Below the pieces are notes generated by a model. It ran no database searches and was not told the DNA's origin. It saw only the letters and a list, made by a program, of their open reading frames with translations. From NCBI RefSeq assembly GCF_003576645.1, contig NC_044924.1, positions 28,268,167 to 28,332,166 on the forward strand: a stretch of 64,000 nucleotides of DNA. Direction: 5' to 3'. The translations under genes and the position numbers were made by a program. This stretch comes from Ipomoea triloba. Lineage: Eukaryota; Streptophyta; Magnoliopsida; Solanales; Convolvulaceae. Below are positions 53,865 to 63,860 of the stretch, piece by piece; the first letter of the stretch is position 1; every line of letters starts with the position of its first letter.

Positions 53865-54140
53865 GAGGTGCAAATAATAGAGGGTTGTGGCTATGCAAAT
53901 GAGGACTTGAGGAAATGATTTAGGGTTCGTAAGCGGTTGGTTAAATATGTGCAGAGGAGGTGCAAATAATGGAGGGTTGCGGCTGTACAAATGAGGACGT
54001 GAGGAAATGATTTAGGGTTCGTCGGCTGTTGGTTAATTATGTGTAGGGGAGGTGCAAATAATGGAAGGTTGCGGTTGTGCAAATGAGGACTTGAGAAAAT
54101 GATTTAGAGTTCGTCGGCTGCTAGTTAATTATGTGCATAT
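53865..54140 (+). repeat. 92-bp tandem repeat, 3 copies
   Basis: GAGGTGCAAATAAT starts units at 53865, 53957 and 54049; units differ by a few substitutions. 92 is not a multiple of three, so open frames on the minus strand here are not conserved between copies. Confidence 0.88.
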
Positions 54141-54694
54141 ATACATATATATATATAAGGTTGCATTTACATGCAAACACACTTAAAATATAAAGTGAGG
54201 ATAAAATTGGACCCTTAGATGTGTGCAGATGGATGGACGAGAACTAGACAAATCATGTAATTAAATAAACTGACTTATAGAGCCAAAGGGTATTTACGGT
54301 AAATCAACCCCTCATAAACAATGGATTATATTTGGAATCATATCCCCGCAAGAATTAAGGTAGCGTAAGTATGGTAGGAGTATTCTATGTTTTTGTCAGT
54401 GCTTAGCCCTACCATAGACGGAATTCGCACATAGGCGAGAAGACATGGATTCGATCGAAAACGACATGGAGGCAAATCACCACCACAGTAGAACAGAACG
54501 TGAGGCAAATTGATTGTAATGTGTTTAATGCACAATGTTTGGGAAATTTACGTGGATATTAGATGGTGACCGTACTGTGCTCAGAATTGAATGAACCCAT
54601 ATTAGATTAGGATGACAGACGCAGTTCTAAGTAGTAGGTCGCTCTGTGCCGGAAGGATTTGCGGTTGAATTTGACAGGCAATGAGCAACATGAT
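54141..54694. other. Stretch without recognised gene
   Basis: May be the 5' part of the FAR1-like pseudogene that follows; no domain seen. Confidence 0.3.
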
Positions 54695-54880
54695 GGTGGA
54701 GAGACCGAATGGGATATGGAAATCTTGACGGAAACAAACAATGGTTACGTACTACCGATGAGGATAAAACACCATATGTTGGTCAATGATTCGAGACAGT
54801 AGAACAAGGAATAAAATTCTACCAGATATATGCAACGGTAGTTGGTTTTGCTGGTTTCACAACACAGTGCATATAAGAAT
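54695..54880 (+). pseudogene. FAR1 DNA-binding domain fragment
   Basis: The frame through 54764-54870 reads DKTPYVGQ, stop, FETVEQGIKFYQIYATVVGF and AGFTTQC. This is the opening of the FAR1 domain (P-x-VG-x-x-F-x-x-x-e-x-x-x-x-FY-x-x-YA-x-x-x-GF). FAR1/FHY3 relatives derive from Mutator-like transposases. The zinc-ligand cysteine would come next; the rest is missing. A related piece is at 13985-14192 (minus). Confidence 0.65.
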
Positions 54881-54924
54881 ATAAGAATATAAGTATATTA
54901 GCACCTTTTCCAATTTTGAACATG

Positions 54925-55140
54925 GCCATCTAACTTTCCTCCTCTTCGTTCTCACATGCGTCCCTCCATTCTCTTTATATCATTAATCTTCAGAGAAATT
55001 TAAAATATAATAAAACTATTTCAATCTTTAATCACACTCGATTAAAAGTATAGTATTTATACATAAGATTCTTATCAAAATATTTTCATATTCCAACTCG
55101 GAGCCAAACAAAAACTAAAACTCTTCTTTTTTACCATGCA
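54925..55140 (+). repeat. Diverged third copy of part of the 432-bp unit
   Basis: CCATTCTCTTTATATCATTA, TCAATCTTTAATCACACTCG, CTTATCAAAATATTTTCATA and GAGCCAAACAAAAACTAAAA follow the order of 56.39-56.57 and 56.83-57.0 kb. Confidence 0.75.
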
Positions 55141-56059
55141 TCCATTCAGGGCCATTCCAATAAAAATAGAGATCCTGTGTGACATCTGAATTTGGGCCCC
55201 TTTTCACAAGAATATCTGTTAATCTAATATTAAGGGCATCTCGATTTCTTAGATCATATATGTCAAATAAAAATGAATCATTTAGTTTATCATTGTGACC
55301 ACCATCATCTAAACAATCTCAACATTCTGATTATTATTATCATTGTTGTGCACACTAACATTTAAATACAATCACCTTGATCTTCTTTACGAAGATTAAC
55401 ATCGAACAAATTTTCATTGATATCATACTTTTGCTCATTTATTTGATATTATTTTGTAATGAATTTCTCAAGAGCTCCCTTTTGAGATTGAGTTAGTTAC
55501 TCAATTCTTTTTTTGTTTTTACATTTCTCATACCTAGATGAATATTTTCTAGAAAACATAATTACAAAATTCTAAGAAAAAAAATTGTCTAGAATCTCTA
55601 TAAATAAATAATTTATCAAGAAACAAACTCTTGAATATATTATTTAATATTTAAAATTATTAAGACAATCAGGCATGTCAATAAATAATATAATAATTGT
55701 GAAATAAATCAAATAATATGTACAATTAAGTTAATAAGTTTTAATTAATAATTAACAGATGTCTTATATATGAAGAACTTGAGGGAATTAAATGACTCAA
55801 TGAGAGTAATATAATGAACTATTGATTATGACTTATTGACCTAGAGATTAGGGAATAGGAAAAGAGATTATAGGAAAATAGAAATTAAAGAATAGGAAAA
55901 TGGATTAGGGAAAATAGAGATTAAGGATTGACTTATCAGAATAATAGAAGATTATGCTAATGCTTTGTTCTAGCGTAGTGACTGCAATGTTGTTCTAACC
56001 TCGTATAATATAGATAAAAATAATGTATATATAACATGCCCTGCTTCCATTAATGTGTG
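55141..56059. other. AT-rich stretch without recognised features
   Basis: No gene or repeat recognised. 55840-55940 has short AGGGAATAGGAAAA words repeated about four times. Confidence 0.4.
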
Positions 56060-56075
56060 TGGTGGATGAGGGAGT

Positions 56076-56102
56076 TGAATCCGACGTGAATCAAACACGC
56101 AA
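56076..56102 (-). pseudogene. tRNA-Trp 3' fragment
   Basis: The minus strand has the last 27 bases of a plant tRNA-Trp (T-arm GCGTGTTTGATTCAC and 3' acceptor), plus 13 bases of trailer shared with the copy at 57070. The 5' half is replaced by unrelated sequence. Confidence 0.7.
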
Positions 56103-56142
56103 TGTGTGTAATCGGCTAAAAAGTGAAGTTTGATTATAGCCG

Positions 56143-57008
56143 TCCATCAATGTTCATTAATGAAGATTTTAATTAAAAAAAAATGCAATGTCAATTTTAT
56201 CATTATTTCAAACTTTTAACTTTGTAACATTTATAAAAATAAAATAAAATAAATCTCACCCATTGTTCCATACGTTTCAACAACTTTCAACTGTTGATTT
56301 ACATAGATGGATAAATGATATCAATCATTACTTTTTATATGGAAGCATATATATTCTCACCTAATATGCATCTTTGCTCTTTGTTCTCGCATGTGTCTCT
56401 CCATTCCCGTTATATCATTAATCTTCCGAAAGATCTAAGATATAATCTTTCAAAATGGTTTAAATTATTTCAATCTTTAATCACAGCCGATTAGAAGTAA
56501 AGTATTTACACATAAGAATCTTATCAAAATATTTTCATTGTCCAACTTGGAGCCAAACAAAAACAAAAACTCTTCCATCAATGTTCATTAATGAAGATTT
56601 TAATAAAAAAAAAATATGCAATGTCAATTTTATCATTATTTCAAACTTTTAACTTTGTAACATTTATAAAAATAAAATAAAATAAAATAAATCTCACCCA
56701 TTGTTCCATACGTTTCAACAACTTTCAACTGTTGATTTACATAGATGGATAAATGATATCAATCCTTACTTTTTATATGGAAGCATATATATTCTCACCT
56801 AATATGCATCTTTGCTCTTTGTTCTAGCATGCCTCTCTCCATTCCCTTTATATCATTCCGAAAAATCTAAGATATAATCTTTCAAAATGGTTTAAATTAT
56901 TTCAATCTTTAATCACAGCCGATTAGAAGTAAAGTATTTACACATAAGAATCTTATCAAAATATTTTCATTGTCCAACTTGGAGCCAAACAAAAACAAAA
57001 ACTCTTCC
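56143..57008 (+). repeat. Tandem duplication, two ~432-bp units
   Basis: Unit 1 56143-56575 and unit 2 56574-57008 differ by few substitutions and short indels (extra AAAAT in unit 2). The junction shares TCTTCCA. The duplicated block lies between the two tRNA-Trp-derived pieces. Confidence 0.88.
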
Positions 57009-57069
57009 AGTTTACCATGCATCCATTATTATGGAGTGTAAAAAAAACAAATGTCGTGGATGAGGGAAT

Positions 57070-57141
57070 TGAACCCGACGTGAATCAAACATGCAACCTT
57101 CTGATCTAGAGTCAGACGCGCTACCATTGCACCACGGATCC
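57070..57141 (-). tRNA. tRNA-Trp-derived gene with anticodon CTA (possible suppressor or pseudogene)
   Basis: 72 bases from GGATCCG at 57141 to the discriminator A at 57070. The acceptor stem GGATCCG/CGGGTTC pairs, the D-stem GTGC/GCGC pairs, and the anticodon stem TCTGA/TCAGA pairs fully around the loop CTCTAGA. Plant nuclear tRNA-Trp has CTCCAGA there; the change of the middle base gives CTA, which would read the amber codon UAG. Other differences from the plant sequence as I know it are also C/G to T/A transitions: D-arm GGCGC to GGTGC, T-stem GCGTG to GCATG (an A-C mismatch), T-loop TTCGATT to TTTGATT, the last one harming the internal B box. So decay is likely, but the fold is otherwise intact. 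The run TTTTTTT on minus at about 57048-57042 could serve as a Pol III terminator. Confidence 0.75.
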
Positions 57142-57319
57142 ACGTACGGGCAATTGCTTTTATCTTAGAAAATAAATCTCGCCTATCACTTATACATGTG
57201 GGCGATGTTCCATCTATTTACCTACTACAGTCAATGGGTCAATTTCATAGTAACTAGAAGCCTACTAAAAAAAATTAATCTCCTAAAAAATATTGTTAAC
57301 TAATATTATTAATAATTTC

Positions 57320-57356
<37 letters not shown>

Positions 57357-57689
57357 AAGAGCCCGTAGGCCAATTCACAACCCTACGCGAACTCATCAAA
57401 ACCGCTTGGGTTGAGTTTGTGAGACTCACTTCTTCACGGGTTAAAATTTTTACCCTAATTAACTCCACGGTAGAATAAATTATGTTAATCTGCTAGTTTT
57501 GGCCTACTTTAACACATCTACCTTAGATGTCATGTTTAATTAACTTGACGCAAATGTCCAGCCAAAAAAATTTGTCATATCACAGCATAAGAGCCATATA
57601 TGTTTATACTATGAGCTATGATTCACATAGCAAGATAGATCTATGATAAATATTCATTTTTAATATATTACGTATTGGTCCCAAGGGGT
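57142..57689. other. Unassigned stretch with TA microsatellite
   Basis: (TA)n at 57319-57352; the rest shows no gene. Confidence 0.4.
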
Positions 57690-59003
57690 AAGGGTTACAA
57701 GTGTTGGGGGAGGGGGGGGGAGTGAATAGACTTGTATAATTAAAAAAAAAAAATTGTTTCAAAGATTCTTCAGCTAAAGTGAACTTGAACTTAGAATGAC
57801 TTTGATTACGCAATGGAAAATAAGTTCTTCCCCTTTTTAATTTGTTGCACGTATTTGTTTTTATCAAAATTAGGTTTGATTGATTATGAGCTATAATATA
57901 AAGTGCAGTAAGAGAGAGAGAGAGAATTTTTTAAGTGGTTCGGCCAAAACATAGCCTATGTCTACTCTTCTCCTTAACAGAAGGAGGATTGCACTAAACC
58001 CTTTAGTACAAAATAAGCGATTGTGCCTCGATCACAAAGCTGGCTACGATCCTCAAGATTTTTCACAAGCAACACTTGTTACTCAGCCCCTTTCTCCTAA
58101 ACCTAGTAGAGAAAGGTTGTTCACAATCTCAAACTTCAAGACTCGACGTGGAACTTCTCGTTGAATGTCGTAGTCCTTTGAGCTTGATCTTGCAATGTAG
58201 CTTTAGCTCTCTCTTCACTGGTCTACTGGATGAGACTTGTTTGCTTTGCAATGCACTTAAATAACTTGTTCGCAATAATTGAATGTAGCTATTTATAGAC
58301 CTACTTGAAAATATGTCCATTGCAGAGAAACAAATTTCAAATGTCTATTATCTTGTGTGCAAAGACTAGTGGGTAATGTAGTAAGTTACTTTTGTCAAAT
58401 TTCCAACCGTTGGATGCATCTTTTTTGCGTCTACTCCTAGCTTTGTTAGTTGTGCAAAATGTCTAGGACTTTTTGGAAAATTTTCCTTGGGATGTGTACT
58501 TAGGACTCCTTTTGCCTTGGTAATATTCTTCTTACACTATGAGCTTTTGAAGGTGTTTACTATTCGACCAGAGAATGCTTGGATAGTATATGCGAAAAGG
58601 TAATATTTGACTTATCGTGGTTAACCTTTTGAATCCTTCCTTAATAACATCTCATATTTAACTTTCTTTAGTCAATCCTTAACTAATAAAAAATGAACTT
58701 CTGGCTTAAGTTAACTTTCTGTGCCCCTTACTTTCCGGTAAAGGTTAGCCCTTCCGCTTTTCGAACATTGAACCTTCTAGTCTTCAACTTTTCGAATCTT
58801 CGACTCTTTTATCTTCAACCTCTTGAATCTTCAACGTTTCGAGTCTTTGACCTCTTTACAACTTCAACCTCTCAAAGATTATTGTCTTGTAGCTTTTTGA
58901 AGATAACTTAACTTCTAGTAGAAAAGTCTTCTTGTCTTCAAGTAGGTTACTTCTAAAATTAATTTACTTCCACGTTGGTAGGGTTCATTCTACCCTTACA
59001 ACA
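57690..59003. mobile_element. LTR-like sequence, limits uncertain
   Basis: TGTTGGGGGAGGG at about 57699, GACTTTGATTACGCAATGGA at 57797, a GTGGTTCGGCCAAAACATAG block at 57935, and an end like ACCCTTACAACA at 59002 are typical of plant LTRs of this kind. Ends start TGTTG and finish CAACA, but I found no target duplication. No pol sequence. Possibly a solo LTR or a truncated one. Confidence 0.35.
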
Positions 59004-59186
59004 TTATAACACGGTTACTTTTTAATTCCATCATTATTATCATACACCTATATCTATCATATCTTTTTCTTATTCTTTAATTATCATTTTATTAAAATCA
59101 TTATATAATTAATTTAATGATTAATTATATTTTAATTAAATTTCTATTAATGGTAAATCATATATGTGTGTGTATAAAATACATAT
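59004..59186. other. AT-rich spacer
   Basis: No feature seen. Confidence 0.4.
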
Positions 59187-59191
59187 ATATT

Positions 59192-60707
59192 TGATAAGTT
59201 GTAGTTTTCGCGGTGGATGGAAAGTAATAGGTGGTAAAACGGGAAGAAGTTCCCGAGTATCGTTCTCAAAGGATGGCAAGGAGGGAGTTCAAGCGGTAAG
59301 GGGATTAAGCACAAGAGTGTTTAGTGTTTGAAAGCTAACCCAAACATAGGTAAGAAAGGTGCATGAAACATAAGGAAAATAAGGAACAAACAAAAGAAAC
59401 AATTAAGTGGAAAGGAGGATTTGGATATTGCAACTCATATAGGTATCCTTGATTTCCTAAGATACTAGGCTAGCAACACTTAGATAATGAAAATGAGGCA
59501 AGACAACTATGCCAACGCCACTCTCGTGGTCATTGGCCTATCATCTAGTCCATAGTCCCATTCTCATGGCAACTAGGCTAGGTGAGGCAAATTATCGAAC
59601 ACATGGTGTGCTATTTGCCTTCCAATCCCCCTTTTCTCAAAGGTGGGAAGGAACCGTGCTAGGCTAGGCTAAGGAGTATCTCTACTCTCGTAGGTGAGAC
59701 TCCTTCTCCAAACACCTCTCATATAGGTTGATCACCCCTACACAAGAGTCAAAGTGGATAACCACTCACACAACCAAACTCATAATCAAGCAATTGCAAA
59801 ACCTAATTAATCAATTCAAAGCTCAAGAATATCCATACAACATTGCTCAATCCAAATCCACAAAGATCTATCTAATCATACTTGGAATTGAAATAGCAAA
59901 AGCAAAAGTAATGACAAGAAATTAAAAGGAAGACTTAGCTTGAAATCAAACCTTGAACTTGAAATTGAATGTAGATCTCAATCTTGCAACAATGGAATTC
60001 TTCTCTAATTCTAATCTAAACTAAGAATTGCAATGTGGAGTGAATTGGGAATGTGGAGTGAATTGGGGGAGATCTCTCTAGGCTAATCCTAGAGAGAGAA
60101 ATATTCTAAACTGATCTAAAATGAAAATGTGATGGATCCCCCGCAAAATGGCTCAATTCCCCTTTTAAATCTCGCCCAACCGCCAATTTTCCGCGATGGA
60201 CGCACGGGTGGACGCGCGTCCACGGGCGCGTCCACTGCGATAAATGCGTCCAGACTTCAACTTCTGCGAGCGTTCTGATGGACGCCCGGGTGGACGCGCG
60301 CGTCCACTGCGCGTCCACAGCAGACTGCTACACAGACTTCAAACTTCAGAGAGCTGATTTTCGGACGCGGAGCGTCCGGTGGCGTCCAGCAGGCGTCCGC
60401 AAGGGACTGCTTTGCACTTCGCGGATCTGGGACGTGGACGCCTGGATGGACGCGCGTCCCAGGCGCGTCCGGCCGGTCCTTTGCTTCCAATTTTCGGCTC
60501 GTGAATCCTTCTTCGGAATCTAGCCATTTTCTGCCTTTTTGCCCATCTTTTTACCTACAAAATGATTAACCAAGTGTGGAACGGGGTCCAATGGCAATAT
60601 GAAGCATTCTAACGCAATAAAGGGACAAATCAAACACAAAAGCTACGAATTGTGCACTAGACGATCCGATAACAACCTTATAAAGATGGCATCTTTTGCA
60701 CTTATCA
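59192..60707. mobile_element. Solo LTR, 1516 bp
   Basis: Ends TGATAAGT and ACTTATCA (8-bp inverted) with target duplication ATATT (59187-59191, 60708-60712). No coding region. A GC-rich, GGACGC-rich part lies at 60190-60480. The type is not determined; the layout suggests a Ty3/gypsy-type LTR left by recombination. Confidence 0.85.
60190..60480. repeat. GGACGCGCGTCC palindrome cluster
   Basis: The self-complementary words GGACGCGCGTCC (60209, 60448) and GGACGCGCGCGTCC (60292) stand among many GGACGC and GCGTCC words. The density of CpG is far above that of the rest of the window. Confidence 0.85.
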
Positions 60708-60779
60708 ATATTATTTGTGTATATATAATTCAAATTATAAATTTTAATTATTTGTATTTATTAATATTTTAATATTGGG

Positions 60780-60816
60780 CATGAATTTTTGCGAATTGCG
60801 CGTAAAAAATACTAGT
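60780..60816 (+). mobile_element. Possible Helitron 3' terminus
   Basis: GCGAATTGCGCG is followed by TAAAAAATACTAG then T, the usual end pattern (short GC-rich stem, CTAG next to T). No matching 5' end or helicase seen. Confidence 0.35.
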
Positions 60817-61019
60817 ATAAATATACTTGTGATCAAAATATGCAGGTTAGTAGCTACTTATGGTTCAATTTTGTTCGGATGTTGTTCAACTACTGGGCAG
60901 AGTGGACAAGGTCATCAATGACTGGGGCTAGGGTAGAAAATGAAGATATTAATAAGAAAAAGAGAAAAAACATTAGCTATAATTTGTTTATTTTATTTCA
61001 ATGAAAATATATAAAAATT

Positions 61020-61560
61020 AAAATGCAGGAATATATTATGAAAAAATGTGCTTTGGGAATTGGGATAAAATAATCCATCCTATATTAAAAATTCAGGGGA
61101 AATGATGATAACTAATGTGAGAATAACATCAGGATAAAAGAAGTTATCCACTTATTTTTTTATAAATATTGTTTTCATAATTTTTAAATTCAAAATTTTG
61201 TGTTTTTATTAATACAACTTTTAATATAATGTCTAAATATACAATTTTTCCCAATAACAATAAATTTAATATAAAAATTGAATTGTAAATCTATAGCTTG
61301 AATTTGAACTGAATAAACAAAATAGGATTAAAAAATTATTTTCACTAGTTTCCATCATATTTGATCTCTATGTTTCTTTTCTTACATTTCTCTTCCATTA
61401 TCTTCCCACATATGTTTTACCCATCTAAACAACCAGCTTTGTTATATCAAGAACATATGTAGTTACCTAGAATTTCTAATTTTCTAGTTTTCCCTTTCAA
61501 AAAAAACAAAGAAATTTCTAGTTTTCATGTGTATTGTAGAGGTAGTATAACAATGTTTGT
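61020..61560 (+). repeat. R6 terminal-type repeat
   Basis: Matches 47.53-48.01 kb. Confidence 0.65.
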
Positions 61561-61739
61561 GTTTCAACCTTCTTTTTTTTATTATTGGTTTTGTTGCACA
61601 TCTCACAACTTGAACCAGGTCCCAATTGCAATTTTGTTCTTACCCAGCAAAAGCTTCATAGGTCTACTCAAGTTTGTCAAATAAATCTACCAAGTTGTCC
61701 AGTGTGCATTTGCTGGTGTGCATGTTCTTGATATGTTAT

Positions 61740-62185
61740 TAATTTCTGAAAGATTGAGTGTATGATTGTGTTCCAGTTGTGATTAATTTATGTTTGTTAA
61801 AAGATATATTGGAATTAAATTGGTAAAGTGGTTGGGTGCAAGATTTAGGCAACGATTGTGCACTATGTCAATTGAAAGGGGTACACTGGCTGCATGTTGT
61901 TTAACTGGTTTTGGAGCTTCAAATCCTTCTGCAAATTAAAATGCAGACATAACAACTCAATTTTTGGCACCTCTCGTTTGATCATGACATATCTCTACAT
62001 AATCTTATACTAACACAGACAGAGCATTCAAACTCATAAGACGTGCAACCCCTGACCCGACTGTGTATCATGCAATTACTAAATGGAATGTTATTTCCTA
62101 ACATGTTGAACAATGCAACATGGTGGGATTATATATGTTTCTTAGTCCACAAAAAGAATTTCAGAGTGCCAACAATAGTACAGAA
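61740..62185 (+). pseudogene. PMD remnant, copy I (C-terminal half)
   Basis: C-type module, then an open frame with MQLLNGMLFPNMLNNATWWD and YICFLVHKK (about 62070-62150), corresponding to the LLGG.LFPd segment of the domain. Ends at 62185, where unrelated sequence with crossing inverted repeats begins. Confidence 0.65.
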
Positions 62186-62193
62186 TCAATCAT

Positions 62194-62290
62194 TTGCGTC
62201 CGAAGTTGAGGACAATCTGCGTCAGGAGTTGCCCAGACGCATATGCCACAGACGCAAATTGTCCGAACAGTCTGCATCCGGGAAACTCCT
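62194..62290. repeat. Two crossing inverted repeats
   Basis: Arm A GGACAATCTGCGTC (62210-62223) pairs with GACGCAAATTGTCC (62251-62264), one mismatch. Arm B AGGAGTTGCCCAGACGCA (62224-62241) pairs with TGCATCCGGGAAACTCCT (62273-62290), three mismatches. Order is A-B-A'-B'. Confidence 0.75.
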
Positions 62291-62612
62291 GAATGAGAAA
62301 TGGAAGTTGTACTTGTGTTTTTTGTAGTTTAAGTTTATTTCTTTAAAAAAAAAAAAAAGAATTTTAGAAAATTTAACAAACTCATAAGCGCATTTTCTCC
62401 TCAAAATATCTTCATACATATTCTTTTTTCTATTCCCATCCAAATAAAATAAGCAAATTAAAGTTCTCAAACACTTCTATATAACGCTTTTTTCCCTCTT
62501 TATTATAATATCTTTATTTTCTACCCAGCCCAAGCACATTGACAATGCCCATTGTACCCACTAGTTGAACAACACCCAAACACAATTCAACCATAAATAA
62601 CATGCATATTTT

Positions 62613-63250
62613 CATCACAAGCTTTTTTATTATTAATATAAGATCATATATATAGTTATACATTCAAAGAAGTCTAATATATGATACATTAGATAAAATT
62701 GCTTTCCATTATTCTAACAACACATAGGATAATAGACTTTCTAAAATCGTACAGATCAGATCACTTATATATCTAGCATTTACACTGTTCACCTATGTAA
62801 AACTAAAAGTAATGTGAGTGAAATAGAGTAGAATTACCTTAAAGGAATGTATTGATAATTAGAAATTTGGTCTCCCCTAGAGTGAATGAGTTCACCTGCT
62901 GAAATAATAGAAATCGATTGTAGATAGATTTATGGTTTGTTCTCGATCTATACCTGTATAAGACAAGTAGTGAAAAGTTAAATAGAATATAATTATCTAA
63001 AGAGAATGTGAGCAGTAATGATAAATCCAAATTTCATAATGAAAAAAAATTGGGTTCATTTGCATGAAATTGTAAAATTTCTTACAAATCTTGGGTTTGA
63101 TCTATGTATCTGTGTAAGATTAAAGGAAAATACAGGTGATATAATTAGAGCAGAATTACCTAAAAGGAAGGGTATACAATGACAAGAAAAGTTAGTTTTC
63201 GTTGCAGGAAACAATTCAATTGCTTGAAATGCTAGAAATCGCGTTGTGTA
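62613..63250 (-). repeat. R4 repeat units
   Basis: Three diverged units (AGAATTACCTTAAAGGAATG near 62831, GAACAATTCAATTGCTTGAA-like near 63207). No gene. Confidence 0.6.
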
Positions 63251-63499
63251 GAAGATGATAGGTGTTGAATATAACGAAGCAAAGTGGGTATTAAAGCGGG
63301 TTAGGGCTGCGAGGGCAACACCCTGTATAGTATGTTGGTAATTTTGTACATGTACATGTTTAGGGTTGCACGCGAATATTTTGCTTGCAACCCTAGAGGT
63401 ATGGTCAAAGCTTGGCGGAGTAGGTATCAGAGGGTTGTACTAGAAATCCACCATTGCAGTGATAAAAAAAAAAAGAAAAAAAAAAAAGAAATCTAATGT
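63251..63499. other. Unassigned stretch
   Basis: No feature recognised. Confidence 0.4.
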
Positions 63500-63610
63500 T
63501 CTTTTAGGGAATCTTCCATTGATTCACAAAATGCACCATCCTTGCACAAATCTTGATATTTGTATAAGGATGGTGCATTTTGTGCATCAATGGAAGATTC
63601 TCTAAAAGAA
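63500..63610. repeat. Hairpin of ~54-base arms
   Basis: TTCTTTTAGGGAATCTTCCA through CATCCTTGCACAAATC (63499-63553) is complementary to 63557-63610, about five mismatches, loop of only a few bases. The right arm is the usual opening module of PMD copies; the left arm is a second, inverted module. Confidence 0.9.
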
Positions 63611-63860
63611 TACGAAGATTTTTATTATTATTTTTTTGTTAGGAAAAATTTTGAGGATTTGGATGCAAAAATTTGATTAAAGGGATTACGCTTACATTGA
63701 ACAAGAAGGCTTTGATGGATTGTCTAGATTGTTAATGATACTTTTGGACTGATGTTGCCCAGAGAACCATTATATATTCTAGGGGAAGTCACCATTACAT
63801 TGTAAGATGTGGAGATTCTCTTAGGATTGCACATTGAGAGTTCCTATAGTAGAACTCAAT
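63558..63860 (+). pseudogene. PMD remnant, copy J (N-terminal part)
   Basis: Module, then sequence equal to GFDGLSRL near 63707-63735 and a shortened GEVTITL-DVEILLGL region near 63783-63830. The copy is shorter than A by several small deletions and stops before the C-terminal half. Confidence 0.6.

Larger units (their letters stand above)
60825..62612 (+). mobile_element. PMD element with inverted ends
   Basis: The left end (CTTGTGATCAAAATATGCAG, then ATGGTTCAATTTTGTTCGGA and TGTTGTTCAACTACTGGGCA) recurs inverted at 62490-62612 (TATGCATGTTATTTATGG, TGTTGTTCAACTAGTGGG on minus). R6 and a C-terminal PMD remnant lie between. Length and long inverted ends suit a Mutator-like element, but no clear 9-bp target duplication was found, so the class is inferred. 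Confidence 0.5.

Noticed and set aside
53680..54082. Three alike minus-strand frames in the 92-bp array
   Set aside because: The unit length is not a multiple of three; similarity is a shadow of the tandem repeat.
57690..59003. Solo LTR with exact borders
   Set aside because: Ends of the right type can be found, but no matching target duplication; kept only as LTR-like sequence.
60106..60527. Overlapping GC-rich frames on both strands at 60.1-60.5 kb
   Set aside because: Produced by the GGACGC palindrome cluster; Arg/Asp/Val-rich repeats on both strands are typical of such DNA.
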